Shown: in pieces, positions 22,797 through 31,749 of the stretch
Layout: every line of letters begins with the position of its first letter
Numbering within the stretch: the stretch's first letter is position 1
Source: an uncultured Verrucomicrobiota bacterium
GTDB taxonomy: Bacteria; Verrucomicrobiota; Kiritimatiellia; RFP12; UBA1067
Direction: 5' to 3'
Length of the DNA: 59,092 nt
NCBI GenBank assembly: GCA_947305775.1
Contig: CAMZEN010000010.1
Span: 1-59,092 of the forward strand
Position numbers and translations under genes: made by a program
Notes under the pieces: generated by a model
Told to the model about the DNA's origin: nothing
The model's database searches: none
Seen by the model: only the letters and a program-made list of their open reading frames with translations

Positions 22797-25646
22797 ATGG
22801 GCGGACCTAACGGAGTTGGATTGGGCGGCAACCAGCCGCAGTTCATAAACTTCCCGGGCACGGGAAATGTCGGCAACGTCGGCAACGTGCCGCAGTCCGG
22901 CACACAGCCGAACATCGCGCCGCAGCATATCGACATACAGCCACAGGCGCAGCAGCAACCTTCGCGCGCGGCGGATGTCGTGGGACAGCTCGATGTTCTA
23001 CTTCTGAAGGCGCTGAATGGCGCGTCTGGAGAGATCAATGCCAAAGACGTGGAAAAGGCCGCGACGAACGCGAAGCTGCCGAAGGAAATCCGTGAAAGCC
23101 TAAAGACCCTGGCCCAAGCCGCCCAGGAGAGCCTGGCTGCTCTCGACAAGTTCACAGGCAAGGACCTTGCCGCGGCGATGGAGAAAAAAGCAGACAATTC
23201 GATCGACTGGAAAGACGACAGCATCGTCGCCAAAGCGTTCAATGATGCGCAGATCGCACAGCAGGAACTCTCGAGTGCGATCGCGGATGTGCTCGGCCAG
23301 ATCAAGAACGGGAAGGCCCAGGCGACTTTGGAGGAGCTGATGCTCCAGTGCGACAGACGCGTCGCCGAGATCGATACGCTCGCTCTGCAGATGGCGGACA
23401 TCATCGACAAGGGCGGCGAAGACGCCCAGGCGAATGCGGCGGCTCTTGCGAAAGACAGAACCATAAGCTCCTTCAAAAGCGAGAATGCTCTCGACAAGTT
23501 CGGGCGCACCGAGATGTTCAATGCACTGATGAGCGACCTCAAACCCTTGACGGACCGTCTTGACCAATACGCGAATGACGGCGTGAAGGATCTCAAGAAG
23601 GCCGACGTAAAAGCGTGCGTCAGGGAGCTCAATGCGATCAAGGCCAAGTTCTCCGCCGCCGCGGCATCCGGCACTCTCACGGTCGGTAACAAAACCGTGT
23701 TCGTGGACCGCTCGCTTCTCGCCGAGGCATCCAAGATGCTTGACGGGGTCGGCAAGAAGATCAATGTCATCCATCGCGACTTGTTGCATGAGGCGATGGT
23801 GAAGCTGGTGGAAAAGGAGATCCCGTTCTTCAATGACAAGCTCTTCACCGATTTCGCAGACGAAATCGGCACGATTGAGACCGGAAACCCGAAGATCAAG
23901 CCCCAGGCGATGAAAGATTACGTCAAGCTGATCAATACGTTCAGAAGCGCGGCGCGCACGTATGCGCAGTCACCGACCGAGGCGAATGCCAACAAGCTCA
24001 GGGATGCCGCGTTGAATCTCACGTATGTGGATACGGATGGTGTCACAAAATGTTTCGCCTCCTCTGCCATCGTCAAATTCAAGGCGCCCGCCAACGCGTC
24101 GAAAGAGTTCAAGGATGCAGTGGAGGAATTCAGGATTCATGCGCTCAAGACCACCGGGCAAAACGACAATACGGCGTTCTCGGATCTGATACGCGCTTAC
24201 GACCACATGGATATCGCAGCGGACAAGCTCATCGCTCTCGGCAAGGAGATGAACGCCGGGCCGGACAGCAAATACTTCGTCTCAGGCGCGGTTCTCGATG
24301 TTTTCAAGGGCAAGACGTCACTCTCGCCGCTCATAGAGTCCCGCGTGCATGGATACTCCGACAGCGACATCAACATTGCCCTGGACGACAAGAACGTCAC
24401 AGGCTCGTCAACGCTCGGCAGCGGCAGCTTCAACACGGTGACGCTCGTCACGGTCAAGGACGGATCGCAATGGGTGTTCAAGCCGGAGATGGCCGGGCGA
24501 CTGACAGCGCCGAATTCCCCGCTCAACAATGGCATGAAAATCGACCAGGAGATGACGCGCATCAACCTTGCCGTGCAGACGACGGCCGACGCACTGGGGC
24601 TTGATGACATCATGGTCAAGACTTCCGTCGGAACGCACCAGGGCCAGTTCGGAATGTTCATGGAGAAGGCCCCCGGAATCACAGGCCTAAAGTTCATGCA
24701 TTCGAACCAATCCGAAATCAAGGCGATGGATGACGCCGACTTCGGCAAGGTCGTCGGCGGCATGATGCGCAAATTCAACCGCCTGCAGTGGTTCGACATC
24801 ATCACCGGCCAAGGCGATCGGCATGCCGACAACTACATGATAGATGTCAAAAAAGGTGTCCCCCCTTCAGTCTCCATCAAGGCGATCGACAACGATGCCA
24901 GCTACGGCATTTTCCGCCATGGTCTCCACAAGTTCGTCCTGCAGGGGGGTGCCGACAGCGTCAGGGGCATGTCGGAAATCTTCATGGGAGCGCTGGATAA
25001 ATTTGCCGAGTCCGTCACAGTCCCCAAAAAGGATGGCGAGACCAAGTATGATCACGCCCTGAGAATCCAGCAAGCGAGGGAGGATTTCAAGCGGACCATC
25101 CTGAAAGATCCTGGCGTCACCCAAAATTACGACGGCTCGATCGAGGTCGACCTTGCGAAATCCAAAAACCCGCAACTCCTGAGGTCGATGCTTAAGAGAT
25201 GCGCCATGAAAAACGTCGCCCCGCCGGAGGAAATCGACCGACAGCTTTACGACAAGCTGATGACGCTTGCGAAGAATGCGCCGGACGGCGGCGTGGCGCG
25301 CAAAAATTATCTGTCCTCGATTGCGCAACGCCTCGGAAAGAACAGCGAGCAGTACAAGGCTGCCGTGCAGCGCCTTGACGAATCCATAGAATATGCCCGC
25401 AAGCTTGAAAAAGAAGGCAAGGTCTACAATGTAAAAGATTGGGAGGATCACGACATCCAGCGCAAGATAGCGAAGCCGAACCTCTACAACATGGAAGAAA
25501 AGTACGGCGCCAAAATGGATGAAGCGAAAAAGAACGTTGCCAACGGCGGAAAATACGTCAGCTATTCGAACACCTTCTTCCGCGACTTCTACGAAGCGCT
25601 CATAACGGGTTCGCCTCACCAAAACTGGTTCACGCAGGAGAGCTGA
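22797..25646 (+). CDS. Large kinase-like protein, candidate secreted effector
   Basis: A 949-aa protein. Residues 1-60 are Gly/Asn/Pro/Gln-rich and unstructured, without a Sec signal. Residues 60-490 are helical. The C-terminal half contains a kinase-type core: glycine loop TLGSGSFNTV (near 540), Lys562 in DGSQWVFKPE, catalytic loop GQGDRHADN (about 671-679) and metal-binding IDNDASYG (697-703). The GDRHxxN...D-N-D order matches PI3/4-kinase-like and HipA-like enzymes, and similar domains occur in effectors of intracellular bacteria. A preceding small acidic gene would be its chaperone. Ribosome-binding site GGAG lies 11 bases before ATG. The target, protein or lipid, cannot be told. Confidence 0.7.
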   Translation: MGGPNGVGLGGNQPQFINFPGTGNVGNVGNVPQSGTQPNIAPQHIDIQPQAQQQPSRAADVVGQLDVLLLKALNGASGEINAKDVEKAATNAKLPKEIRESLKTLAQAAQESLAALDKFTGKDLAAAMEKKADNSIDWKDDSIVAKAFNDAQIAQQELSSAIADVLGQIKNGKAQATLEELMLQCDRRVAEIDTLALQMADIIDKGGEDAQANAAALAKDRTISSFKSENALDKFGRTEMFNALMSDLKPLTDRLDQYANDGVKDLKKADVKACVRELNAIKAKFSAAAASGTLTVGNKTVFVDRSLLAEASKMLDGVGKKINVIHRDLLHEAMVKLVEKEIPFFNDKLFTDFADEIGTIETGNPKIKPQAMKDYVKLINTFRSAARTYAQSPTEANANKLRDAALNLTYVDTDGVTKCFASSAIVKFKAPANASKEFKDAVEEFRIHALKTTGQNDNTAFSDLIRAYDHMDIAADKLIALGKEMNAGPDSKYFVSGAVLDVFKGKTSLSPLIESRVHGYSDSDINIALDDKNVTGSSTLGSGSFNTVTLVTVKDGSQWVFKPEMAGRLTAPNSPLNNGMKIDQEMTRINLAVQTTADALGLDDIMVKTSVGTHQGQFGMFMEKAPGITGLKFMHSNQSEIKAMDDADFGKVVGGMMRKFNRLQWFDIITGQGDRHADNYMIDVKKGVPPSVSIKAIDNDASYGIFRHGLHKFVLQGGADSVRGMSEIFMGALDKFAESVTVPKKDGETKYDHALRIQQAREDFKRTILKDPGVTQNYDGSIEVDLAKSKNPQLLRSMLKRCAMKNVAPPEEIDRQLYDKLMTLAKNAPDGGVARKNYLSSIAQRLGKNSEQYKAAVQRLDESIEYARKLEKEGKVYNVKDWEDHDIQRKIAKPNLYNMEEKYGAKMDEAKKNVANGGKYVSYSNTFFRDFYEALITGSPHQNWFTQES

Positions 25647-25657
25647 TAATACCCACC

Positions 25658-26287
25658 ATGCTTGCTACATACATCATCGGATCGCTGGCGCTCATCGTGA
25701 AGCCCGGACCTGACCTCACCTGCACCATCGCAACGGCGTTGTCGGACGGCAAGGCCAATGCCGCCACGCTGATGTCCGGGCTGATCGCCGGATGCTGGAT
25801 GTGGGTGCTTTTGCTGACGGCGGGCGTCGCCTCGTTCTTCACCGCGCATCCTGCGACGATGACGGCGATTCAGATTGCCGGTGCCGCCTACATCGCATAT
25901 CTCGCCTATGCCGCGTTCGCGGACGCCATCAGCAGTTTCCGCAACTCGTCGCCCGACGCGCTTCGTCCTGCGACGGCACGCGGCATGCGGCTTTTCCTGC
26001 GCGGAATAGCAATGTCCATGTCGAATCCCCTGACGATCCTCTTCTTCCTTGCGTTCCTGCCGAGCTTCACGACAGCAAGCTCATCCCTCTCGCCCGCCGT
26101 GCAAACGCTCCTTCTGGGAACACTCTTCTGCGCACTCGTACCGTTCGTATACCTTCCGGCAATTGTCGCGGCGGACTTTTTCCGCGCTCGGCTCGTAGGA
26201 TCGGCGAAGGCAACGGCCTGCCTGAAGCTAATATCAGCCCTGATGCTCGCCGCCGTCGTCGCAGTCCTTGCAGCCAGGATCATCTAA
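25658..26287 (+). CDS. LysE/RhtB family amino-acid exporter
   Basis: A 209-aa inner-membrane protein with six hydrophobic segments. Family marks are the N-terminal GSLALIVKPGPDLTCTIATAL and the central GIAMSMSNPLTILFFLAFLPSF. Members export lysine, arginine, homoserine, threonine or related compounds; which one is not evident. It begins 11 bases after the kinase-like gene in the same direction, perhaps in one transcript, though the functions need not be linked. Confidence 0.88.
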   Translation: MLATYIIGSLALIVKPGPDLTCTIATALSDGKANAATLMSGLIAGCWMWVLLLTAGVASFFTAHPATMTAIQIAGAAYIAYLAYAAFADAISSFRNSSPDALRPATARGMRLFLRGIAMSMSNPLTILFFLAFLPSFTTASSSLSPAVQTLLLGTLFCALVPFVYLPAIVAADFFRARLVGSAKATACLKLISALMLAAVVAVLAARII

Positions 26288-26326
26288 CCGCTCCGCCGTA
26301 GTCCCTCGACAAGAGACAATTGACGG

Positions 26327-26573
26327 CTAAAACACCCTTAGCGGAGATTTGGGCGCTGCCGCAAACTGTCGCGGAACGCCCTTCCCAGCACCGCCCTTCA
26401 TCGGCGGCTTCATCGCGGCTTTCGTCCTCTGTTGCTTCCTTGTCCTCCGTAGCTTTAGCGAAGGAGGATGCATCGCGTAACCGCCCCTTGCGGGGGTTCG
26501 CGACCCATGGGAAAGCGAACACGCCGAGCGCAAGCGAGTGCCGAGCCAATCTTCTAGTCTTCACAAGTCCCAT
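26327..26573 (-). pseudogene. Copy of the 50-aa gene, interrupted by a repeat
   Basis: The first ten codons (MGLVKTRRLA) are the same as those of the intact gene at 27748-27900. The end (RKQQRTKAAMKPPMKGG...VPRQFAAAPKS, ending RVF) also matches, but in another frame. Between them stand about 100 bases that encode on translation SLALGVFAFPWVANPRK and SFAKATEDK, typical of a short dispersed repeat with a CCCCTTGCGGGG hairpin. The insertion has broken the gene. Confidence 0.6.
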
Positions 26574-26634
26574 GTGTTCTTCTCAAGTAAGACTAATGTG
26601 GTCCAACCCCGTGATAGTATAATGGGTGCGTCCG

Positions 26635-26910
26635 TCAAAACACATCACTATGCGTTCCTGTGCGGGTCATTGACAACACAAGCGTCGATTCATTCTTGAA
26701 ATAGATCAAAACCCAATCTGGCTCAATGTGGCAATCCCGATGCCCCACATAATTGCCCTGCAACGGATGGTCTTTGTATTCAGGAGGCAATTCATCGCCC
26801 GCACGCAGAAGATCTATGACATCCAACAGTTTGCCCATGTCATATCCACGCTTCTTAAGGCGCTTGTAGTCCTTCTTGAAGCGGGATGTGTACTTGACGT
26901 TAAATTTCAT
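26635..26910 (-). CDS. yafQ: YafQ-family mRNA interferase toxin
   Basis: A 91-aa RelE/YafQ-superfamily toxin, which cleaves mRNA on the ribosome. It shows FKKDYKRLKKRGYDMGKL, then LPPEYKDHPLQGNYVGHRDCHIEPDWVLIY (key parts: DHPLQGNYVG and HIEPDWVLIY) and LVLSMTRTGTHSDVF. The His residues and the C-terminal H-S-D-V-F match the YafQ active site. The start overlaps the antitoxin stop by four bases (ATGA), the usual antitoxin-first order. Confidence 0.94.
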   Translation of the reverse strand: MKFNVKYTSRFKKDYKRLKKRGYDMGKLLDVIDLLRAGDELPPEYKDHPLQGNYVGHRDCHIEPDWVLIYFKNESTLVLSMTRTGTHSDVF

Positions 26911-27179
26911 GCCTCAAGACTCCGGACAAGGCTCTCGCGCGTCGAATATGCCGGCACAGAAGGATCGTCAGCTATCCGCTCCGCCTCGCGCATCGCTGCC
27001 AGCGTAGAGTGGTTAGTAATCCCACGCGATATTGCAAAAGGAATTGCCTGCATCCTTATTGCCTGACGCAAAAAGATATTAAATGCCGTGGAAATAGACA
27101 TACCAAGATCGTCAAACAGCTTTTCGGCCTCATTCTTGATGCCAGAATCGATTCGAATCGTAAGATTTGTCGCAACCAT
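26907..27179 (-). CDS. dinJ: RelB/DinJ-family antitoxin
   Basis: A 90-aa antitoxin with the ribbon-helix-helix DNA-binding segment TNLTIRIDSGIKNEAEKLF, then DDLGMSISTAFNIFLRQAI and a C-terminal toxin-binding tail. It is expected to neutralise YafQ and repress the operon. It has an AATGAGGAGGC ribosome-binding site, and a TATAAT box lies at 27207-27212. Confidence 0.93.
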   Translation of the reverse strand: MVATNLTIRIDSGIKNEAEKLFDDLGMSISTAFNIFLRQAIRMQAIPFAISRGITNHSTLAAMREAERIADDPSVPAYSTRESLVRSLEA

Positions 27180-27206
27180 AATGCCTCCTCATTCGTTGAT
27201 GTCGCA

Positions 27207-27212
27207 ATTATA
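27207..27212 (-). promoter_or_regulatory. -10 box of the dinJ-yafQ operon
   Basis: ATGATATAATTGC on the minus strand, about 28 bases upstream of the dinJ ATG, where the antitoxin would also bind. Confidence 0.45.
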
Positions 27213-27747
27213 TCATATATCTTACGTGCAAATCAAGTGCATACATAGTGCGAAACACCCCTTCTGCAGCATTTTGTCTCTCCTTTTCCGTTCATGCGCG
27301 GCACAGCCGCATTCCCGTAAGAAACCGACATGGCGGTTGTCATTACGCTTCACCATATATACCAAACAAAAAAATGCAATCGCAATCTATCCGCGAGCCA
27401 TGTGGGGACAGTCCCCGCAAATGTCATGAGGGCAAATCGCCCGAGGGAGCGCATCTCGGCAACACTCACGCCAAAGGCGTGGCCGACGCATCCAGCTCGG
27501 GCGACAGAGGGAGTGTATCAAATTCCGCTTCCGGTGGCAAGGGCGCGGAGATTCGCGAGTCTCGTTCTCCTGTGCCGGCGGGGACTCGCATCCTCGACGA
27601 CAATCAGACCAAGGGCGAGAAGTTCCAGGAGAAGTTCCTCGACCGTCTCGCGCCAGTGAAGTCCGTGCAGGACGAGATAGGCGGCGTGAAGGAGCCATGC
27701 GGGGACAAGACCAGTTTTGCCAACAAAATCTCACTTCGGACGAGTGG
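27213..27747. other. Repeat-rich stretch without a clear gene
   Basis: A GC-rich block (about 27390-27740) in AT-richer surroundings. It starts and ends with GAGCCATG(T/C)GGGGACA REP-like units (27395-27419 and 27692-27707). The forward frame through it (ending near 27751) and the reverse frame at 27387-27734 both look like chance open frames. The block may be an insertion bounded by the two repeats. Confidence 0.4.
27401..27419. repeat. REP-like palindrome GGGGACAGTCCCC
   Basis: TGTGGGGACAGTCCCCGCA is a near-perfect palindrome. Relatives are at 27698-27707 (half), 30115-30133 and 40390-40438. Such units are typical of REP elements moved by RAYT-type transposases; none is in this window. Confidence 0.7.
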
Positions 27748-27900
27748 CTAAAATGCCTTTAGCGAGGCTTTGGCCCCTGCCGGCGCAAACTGCCGCGGAT
27801 GTGCAGAGCTTGGATCGACCTTCTTCGTCGGCTTCATTCCCGCCTTGGCACGTTGCTGCTTCTGCATCGCCGCCAATCTTCTAGTTTTCACAAGTCCCAT
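27748..27900 (-). CDS. 50-aa basic protein
   Basis: MGLVKTRRLAAMQKQQRAKA opens a 50-aa, strongly basic, Ala/Pro/Lys-rich protein ending in GAKASLKAF. AGGTGATGTC before the ATG serves as the ribosome-binding site. It is believable because a second, interrupted copy (26327-26573) preserves both ends of the same protein. No domain is recognised; the charge suggests nucleic-acid contact. It lies between the toxin-antitoxin pair and the DUF262 gene. Confidence 0.55.
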   Translation of the reverse strand: MGLVKTRRLAAMQKQQRAKAGMKPTKKVDPSSAHPRQFAPAGAKASLKAF

Positions 27901-27973
27901 GACATCACCTCTCAGAGTACTGTGTCAATCCCACTGCGTCAACGGCGTCCCTGTTGTTCCTCCAGTGACTGAA

Positions 27974-29830
27974 TCAATCACCCAATTCCTCATCATCAGA
28001 TTCATGTACCTCGGGCATACCAACATCGCCAATGTTGGGACACCACCTCTCGACAATCCACTTCAAAAGCATCTCATGACGGTCTTTCACCTGTTTGGGA
28101 GACCAGGTTTCGAAATCGGCTATCTGGCGTTCCTGCATAATATTTGAGTTCCTGTAACAATAACGCTCAGATCGCGGCGCACCATCTTCTACACCATCCC
28201 TTTTTCGAGTGAAATCAAAATTATGATAACGACTATTATCCTTTGTAAAAACAAGGTTTCCAAGCGCGTGTTTCCAATGCTTAATCAATTCATCATTCCA
28301 AATCTTTTTCCACTCTGACTTATCGTCTGGATTTTGCGGCAAGATGTGTTCAAGCGTTGAATCGGCAGCAACCTCGTTCCACGTGATTTTAAGAGACTCG
28401 CCCGGATGATGGCGTTCCACTAAATACTGTTCGTATGCGAACAGGACACATCTCACCAATTTTGGCCGGGAATACCAATCCTGCAATTCATGAATTTCTG
28501 ATTTAAACTTGGCAACTGGAGCATAATAATTGGCTAAACCATAGACTTCCTTTACAACTTGGTCAACCGAAATGCTTCCATCCGTCAGCAGCTTCGCAAA
28601 ACGGAACAACTGCGACTTGCCGGCGTTACTTCTACGCCGTTCCCAAAGAAAAGCCCTAAACGAAAAGCATTCAACAGCCTTTAGCACCTCAACGTATTGA
28701 TCAGATGAGATACTGCCCGCCTCCTTCTTCATCGTCAATGCCACCATCAGTGGAAGCGCATTTGCAATATTGCCCGTGTGCTTGACATTCTCCAATGCCG
28801 TTTTCTCACGAGGATTGAACTTGTCTCGTGGATTAAGCACTGCGGCATAGTTTCTCGAAACAACCACCAAACCATCAACAAACTTCTGAATGAATTCACG
28901 GACCACATTCTTGCTCCGCTCACTGAAATCACGAATTGGAATGCAGCTCTTCTGTTTAAAACCCTCATAGCCCTGCCAGTTCTTTGGCAATGGATCAAAA
29001 AATATAATCCAAGCAATGCGAAGGCATTGCCCGTCATTACCATCCTGTTTGCAAATCCCCAAATACTTATAGACCTCTCCCCAGCTCGTATTAATGGATC
29101 TTGTCACACTTTCCCTGTCTTTCAGTGGGATATTGCGAGAGGCCCAATACATCAAATAGTTCTTCAAAAGCTCAAGTACAGACAATCCTTTCCCTCGTGA
29201 ATTCATCAGTTCAAAAGTCATTCCAATCTCACATTCCTCTTCAATGGAATAACTCGAGAAATTGAGCTTAGAAGTTATCGCGCCATATAAATCCACCAAC
29301 TTCTTGTCATTGCATTTCTCAACGTATCCACGAAAATACTTGGCGGCCTCAGAGAGACGTTGTCTCTGCGGGGTATTAACTGCTGTAACAGTACCAATCA
29401 ATTGTCCGCCGTTCTTTAACAGAGAAAGATAGAAATCACGATCCTCTCCATTCAACATGAGTTTGGGTACTGCTCCACTGAACAAATACTGCCCTTCAAA
29501 CTGCCGAAACTCATCTTTCCCATGTTTTTTAAGCGCATCCAAAATAACTGCCAAGAACAGAAGGATTGACGTCAATCGCTGTTGCCCATCAACAACATCA
29601 AACACATCCACGGTTGAGTATTGATATTGTTCCGTATATTTCGTTTTAAACGTGACGATGGTTCCCATGTAATGCGAAGTAATTCCCTCATCCGAAACAA
29701 GCGCGTCAATGTCCAGAATGAGATCCTTAACTTGCTTCTCTTCCCACGCATACCCGCGTTGATAATCTGGAATACGGAATACCCCATCCGCAAGCAACTT
29801 CATGAGATTCTGTTTTGTATTGCTACTCAT
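27974..29830 (-). CDS. DUF262/DUF1524 (GmrSD-like) nuclease
   Basis: A 618-aa protein. Residues about 5-260 form a DUF262 (ParB-like NTP-binding) domain with RIPDYQRGYAWEEKQ and VVDGQQRLTSILLFL. The C-terminal part is a DUF1524 HNH nuclease with STLEHILPQ (near 493), an ALGNLVFTKDNSRYHN segment and a FDFTRKRD tail. This is the architecture of GmrSD, a type IV restriction enzyme that cuts modified (for example glucosylated hydroxymethylcytosine) phage DNA, and of the SspE relatives. It is likely an anti-phage nuclease. Neighbours with RadC, EcoRII and Dcm support a defence island. The region is AT-richer than the core genes. Confidence 0.92.
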   Translation of the reverse strand: MSSNTKQNLMKLLADGVFRIPDYQRGYAWEEKQVKDLILDIDALVSDEGITSHYMGTIVTFKTKYTEQYQYSTVDVFDVVDGQQRLTSILLFLAVILDALKKHGKDEFRQFEGQYLFSGAVPKLMLNGEDRDFYLSLLKNGGQLIGTVTAVNTPQRQRLSEAAKYFRGYVEKCNDKKLVDLYGAITSKLNFSSYSIEEECEIGMTFELMNSRGKGLSVLELLKNYLMYWASRNIPLKDRESVTRSINTSWGEVYKYLGICKQDGNDGQCLRIAWIIFFDPLPKNWQGYEGFKQKSCIPIRDFSERSKNVVREFIQKFVDGLVVVSRNYAAVLNPRDKFNPREKTALENVKHTGNIANALPLMVALTMKKEAGSISSDQYVEVLKAVECFSFRAFLWERRRSNAGKSQLFRFAKLLTDGSISVDQVVKEVYGLANYYAPVAKFKSEIHELQDWYSRPKLVRCVLFAYEQYLVERHHPGESLKITWNEVAADSTLEHILPQNPDDKSEWKKIWNDELIKHWKHALGNLVFTKDNSRYHNFDFTRKRDGVEDGAPRSERYCYRNSNIMQERQIADFETWSPKQVKDRHEMLLKWIVERWCPNIGDVGMPEVHESDDEELGD

Positions 29831-29869
29831 TGTACACTCCTTAACATGCCATGAAAAAAGAGAATTAAG

Positions 29870-30097
29870 TCACTCAACCCTCACAACGCCATGCTGAAGA
29901 AGGTCAGCAAATGTCGTGTCAAATGGTTTTGACGAATTGCGTCCGCCGCCATATCCATTCAATCCACGAATGTCGTACGTGCCGCCATACAATGGTTCGC
30001 CAGGCTGAATCTGCTTGAGCTTGAACATCATGTAATAATCACCACTTGGTGTTCCAGGATAACCAGTGTCCACAAGATCTTTCTTAGACCAGATCAT
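29870..30097 (-). CDS. Short protein, probable C-terminal remnant
   Basis: A 75-aa frame, MIWSKKDLVDTGYPGTPSGDYYMMFK in its first part (I cite SKKDLVDTGYPGTPSGDYY) and LLQHGVVRVE at the end. It resembles the C-terminal part of a restriction- or methylase-related protein (the GTYDIRGLNGYGGGRN segment looks globular), and no ribosome-binding site precedes the ATG. A REP unit stands immediately upstream (30110-30135), so the 5' part of a larger gene may have been lost by an insertion or deletion there. It may equally be an unknown small protein. Confidence 0.4.
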   Translation of the reverse strand: MIWSKKDLVDTGYPGTPSGDYYMMFKLKQIQPGEPLYGGTYDIRGLNGYGGGRNSSKPFDTTFADLLQHGVVRVE

Positions 30098-30109
30098 ACG
30101 GCTATTAGG

Positions 30110-30135
30110 GAGCCTTGTGGGGCCTGTCCCCGCAT
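30110..30135. repeat. REP-like palindrome
   Basis: GAGCCTTGTGGGGCCTGTCCCCGCA: the same element as at 27401-27419, with the flanking GAGCC also kept, between the 75-aa frame and the RadC-like gene. Confidence 0.65.
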
Positions 30136-30141
30136 ATGTCC

Positions 30142-30555
30142 TTACTCCGCCATCAATTCGGCCATAGAAACGAAGCCGAGACCGTTTGCCGAATCCGCAG
30201 AACCGATGATGAGATGATCGATGAGTTCAAGCCCTACAAGATTCGCGCCGTCGTTAAGGCGAACGGTCGCGTCATAGTCGGCCTTGCTTGGCGTCGGGTC
30301 GCCAGATGGGTGGTTGTGTGCGACGATGATTTCCTCCGCTCCAGCTTTAAACGCCGCACGGAAAATAGCGCCAGCATCAACGGTCGTCGTTCCGTCCTCA
30401 TATCCGACCGATACGAGGATTGGATTTGCAAGCATCTTGCCATTCGCATTGAGCGGAAGAACGAAAACCCGCTCTTCCTTTTGATCTTTCGGCAACACCG
30501 CCCGAATTATCGCGGCAGCTTGCGCGGCAGTTTCAATTCTTTCTCCGGGCATCAT
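30142..30555 (-). CDS. RadC-like JAB-domain protein
   Basis: A 137-aa protein consisting only of the JAB/MPN-type metal-binding domain of RadC. The site is AHNHPSGDPTPSKADY (His80, His82 and Asp93). The N-terminal helix-hairpin-helix part of full RadC is absent. Such short RadC forms are common on mobile elements and in defence islands; the biochemical role (proposed deubiquitinase-like or nuclease) is unsettled. The start overlaps the stop of the EcoRII-type gene, so both belong to one transcript. Confidence 0.85.
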   Translation of the reverse strand: MMPGERIETAAQAAAIIRAVLPKDQKEERVFVLPLNANGKMLANPILVSVGYEDGTTTVDAGAIFRAAFKAGAEEIIVAHNHPSGDPTPSKADYDATVRLNDGANLVGLELIDHLIIGSADSANGLGFVSMAELMAE

Positions 30556-31733
30556 TAGGCTTGAACTCCCTTAACAAAGTTGATGAACCTAGATAGCGTA
30601 ACGATTTGCATTCCCGTATTCTTTGGATAAGATTTCACATAGGGTTGAGGTACAACCAGTACCACTTTTTCTGCCGCCATTTCATTCATCTGCTTTACCG
30701 TCATGCCTTGTTGAAGAGTGCAGAGGTATTTAGTCTGGTCGCGGAAACGATCTGCTTCATTGAGAATCTGCCGCCATCTGTCCTTACATGTTGTCTTTGC
30801 CGCAAGAAACACGAGCTTTTCAATCGGAAACGACATGTTGTGATAAGCAGAAGACGACGGGAATATGAAATCCGGCTTCTTATTCCCCTCTGTAACAACC
30901 TGCCCTTCAAACTCAATACCATTGCCTGCAAAAATAGCTCCAAGGTGATGTTCCAACGATTTCCCCGCTCGACTCTTTCTGCGATTGAGAACGGCATTCG
31001 CTTTCTCAATAAAATCATCTACACTTGAAAATCCATTTGCGATAAATTTGCCATAACGATCATTCTCAATAGCCCGAAAGAGCCGATATTCTATCTCAGA
31101 CCAACTGATCAGTTTGACATCAGGCTGCGTTCGGATGTACTCTTCATGGTCATAGATGGCATCCTCAATTTTGCGAGCAGCTGCGGACATTATATCCGAC
31201 GACGGAAAATCAACGTTGAGAGACTGTATGAATTGCACAAAGGCTTGTTCTTCTTGGGATTCAGGGCTCTTGCCATCAAGCCGAATCAGTTTGTTAGCGT
31301 CCGCAGGGCCAAGTCCTAACGCCCCCAAGAACTCATCTATCTCCTCCTCTGAGTTAAATACAAAAGCACGATATGAATCTACTGCTGTTCTTGCAAAAAC
31401 AACGAGCGCTCCCGTATATTCTGACCTCAAGTACTCAAAGCCTCTGCCAAACTGAGTGATGCGAGATTCGTTTCGCGTACCAACGCCATAATACACAAAG
31501 CGAGATTCTGTAACCTTATCATCATTCCACGCTATCTTTGCCCGAACATCTTTGTTAGCCCCTTTGATACAAGGTTCACCCAAAGCCATTTCTGCAAATT
31601 CTCTTGGGATATAGAATCCGCACTGATGCCCTCCTGTATCACCAGTTTCATTGGCTGCTATGAATTTGAAAAAAGAAGGACAGCCAGATTGAACAAGATT
31701 TACAGCCTCAAAAACATGCGATTCCATTAACAC
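30555..31733 (-). CDS. EcoRII-type type II restriction endonuclease
   Basis: A 392-aa enzyme. The C-terminal domain (about 240-390) is plainly EcoRII-like: LEHHLGAIFAGNGIEF, KKPDFIFPSSSAYHN (catalytic Asp), then LVFLAAKTTCKDRWRQILN (catalytic Lys with the TTCKDRWRQ hallmark) and the VVLVVPQPY strand. The N-terminal 170 residues correspond to the effector domain that senses a second DNA site. EcoRII cuts at CCWGG; this enzyme probably sees the same or a close site such as CCNGG. The Dcm-type methylase gene is 16 bases upstream, and together they make a type II system. Confidence 0.93.
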   Translation of the reverse strand: MLMESHVFEAVNLVQSGCPSFFKFIAANETGDTGGHQCGFYIPREFAEMALGEPCIKGANKDVRAKIAWNDDKVTESRFVYYGVGTRNESRITQFGRGFEYLRSEYTGALVVFARTAVDSYRAFVFNSEEEIDEFLGALGLGPADANKLIRLDGKSPESQEEQAFVQFIQSLNVDFPSSDIMSAAARKIEDAIYDHEEYIRTQPDVKLISWSEIEYRLFRAIENDRYGKFIANGFSSVDDFIEKANAVLNRRKSRAGKSLEHHLGAIFAGNGIEFEGQVVTEGNKKPDFIFPSSSAYHNMSFPIEKLVFLAAKTTCKDRWRQILNEADRFRDQTKYLCTLQQGMTVKQMNEMAAEKVVLVVPQPYVKSYPKNTGMQIVTLSRFINFVKGVQA

Positions 31734-31749
31734 CCTCCTTTGGCGATGT

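Noticed and set aside
27248..27751. 167-aa plus-strand frame
   Set aside because: Runs through REP-like units, shows no domain and lacks a ribosome-binding site.
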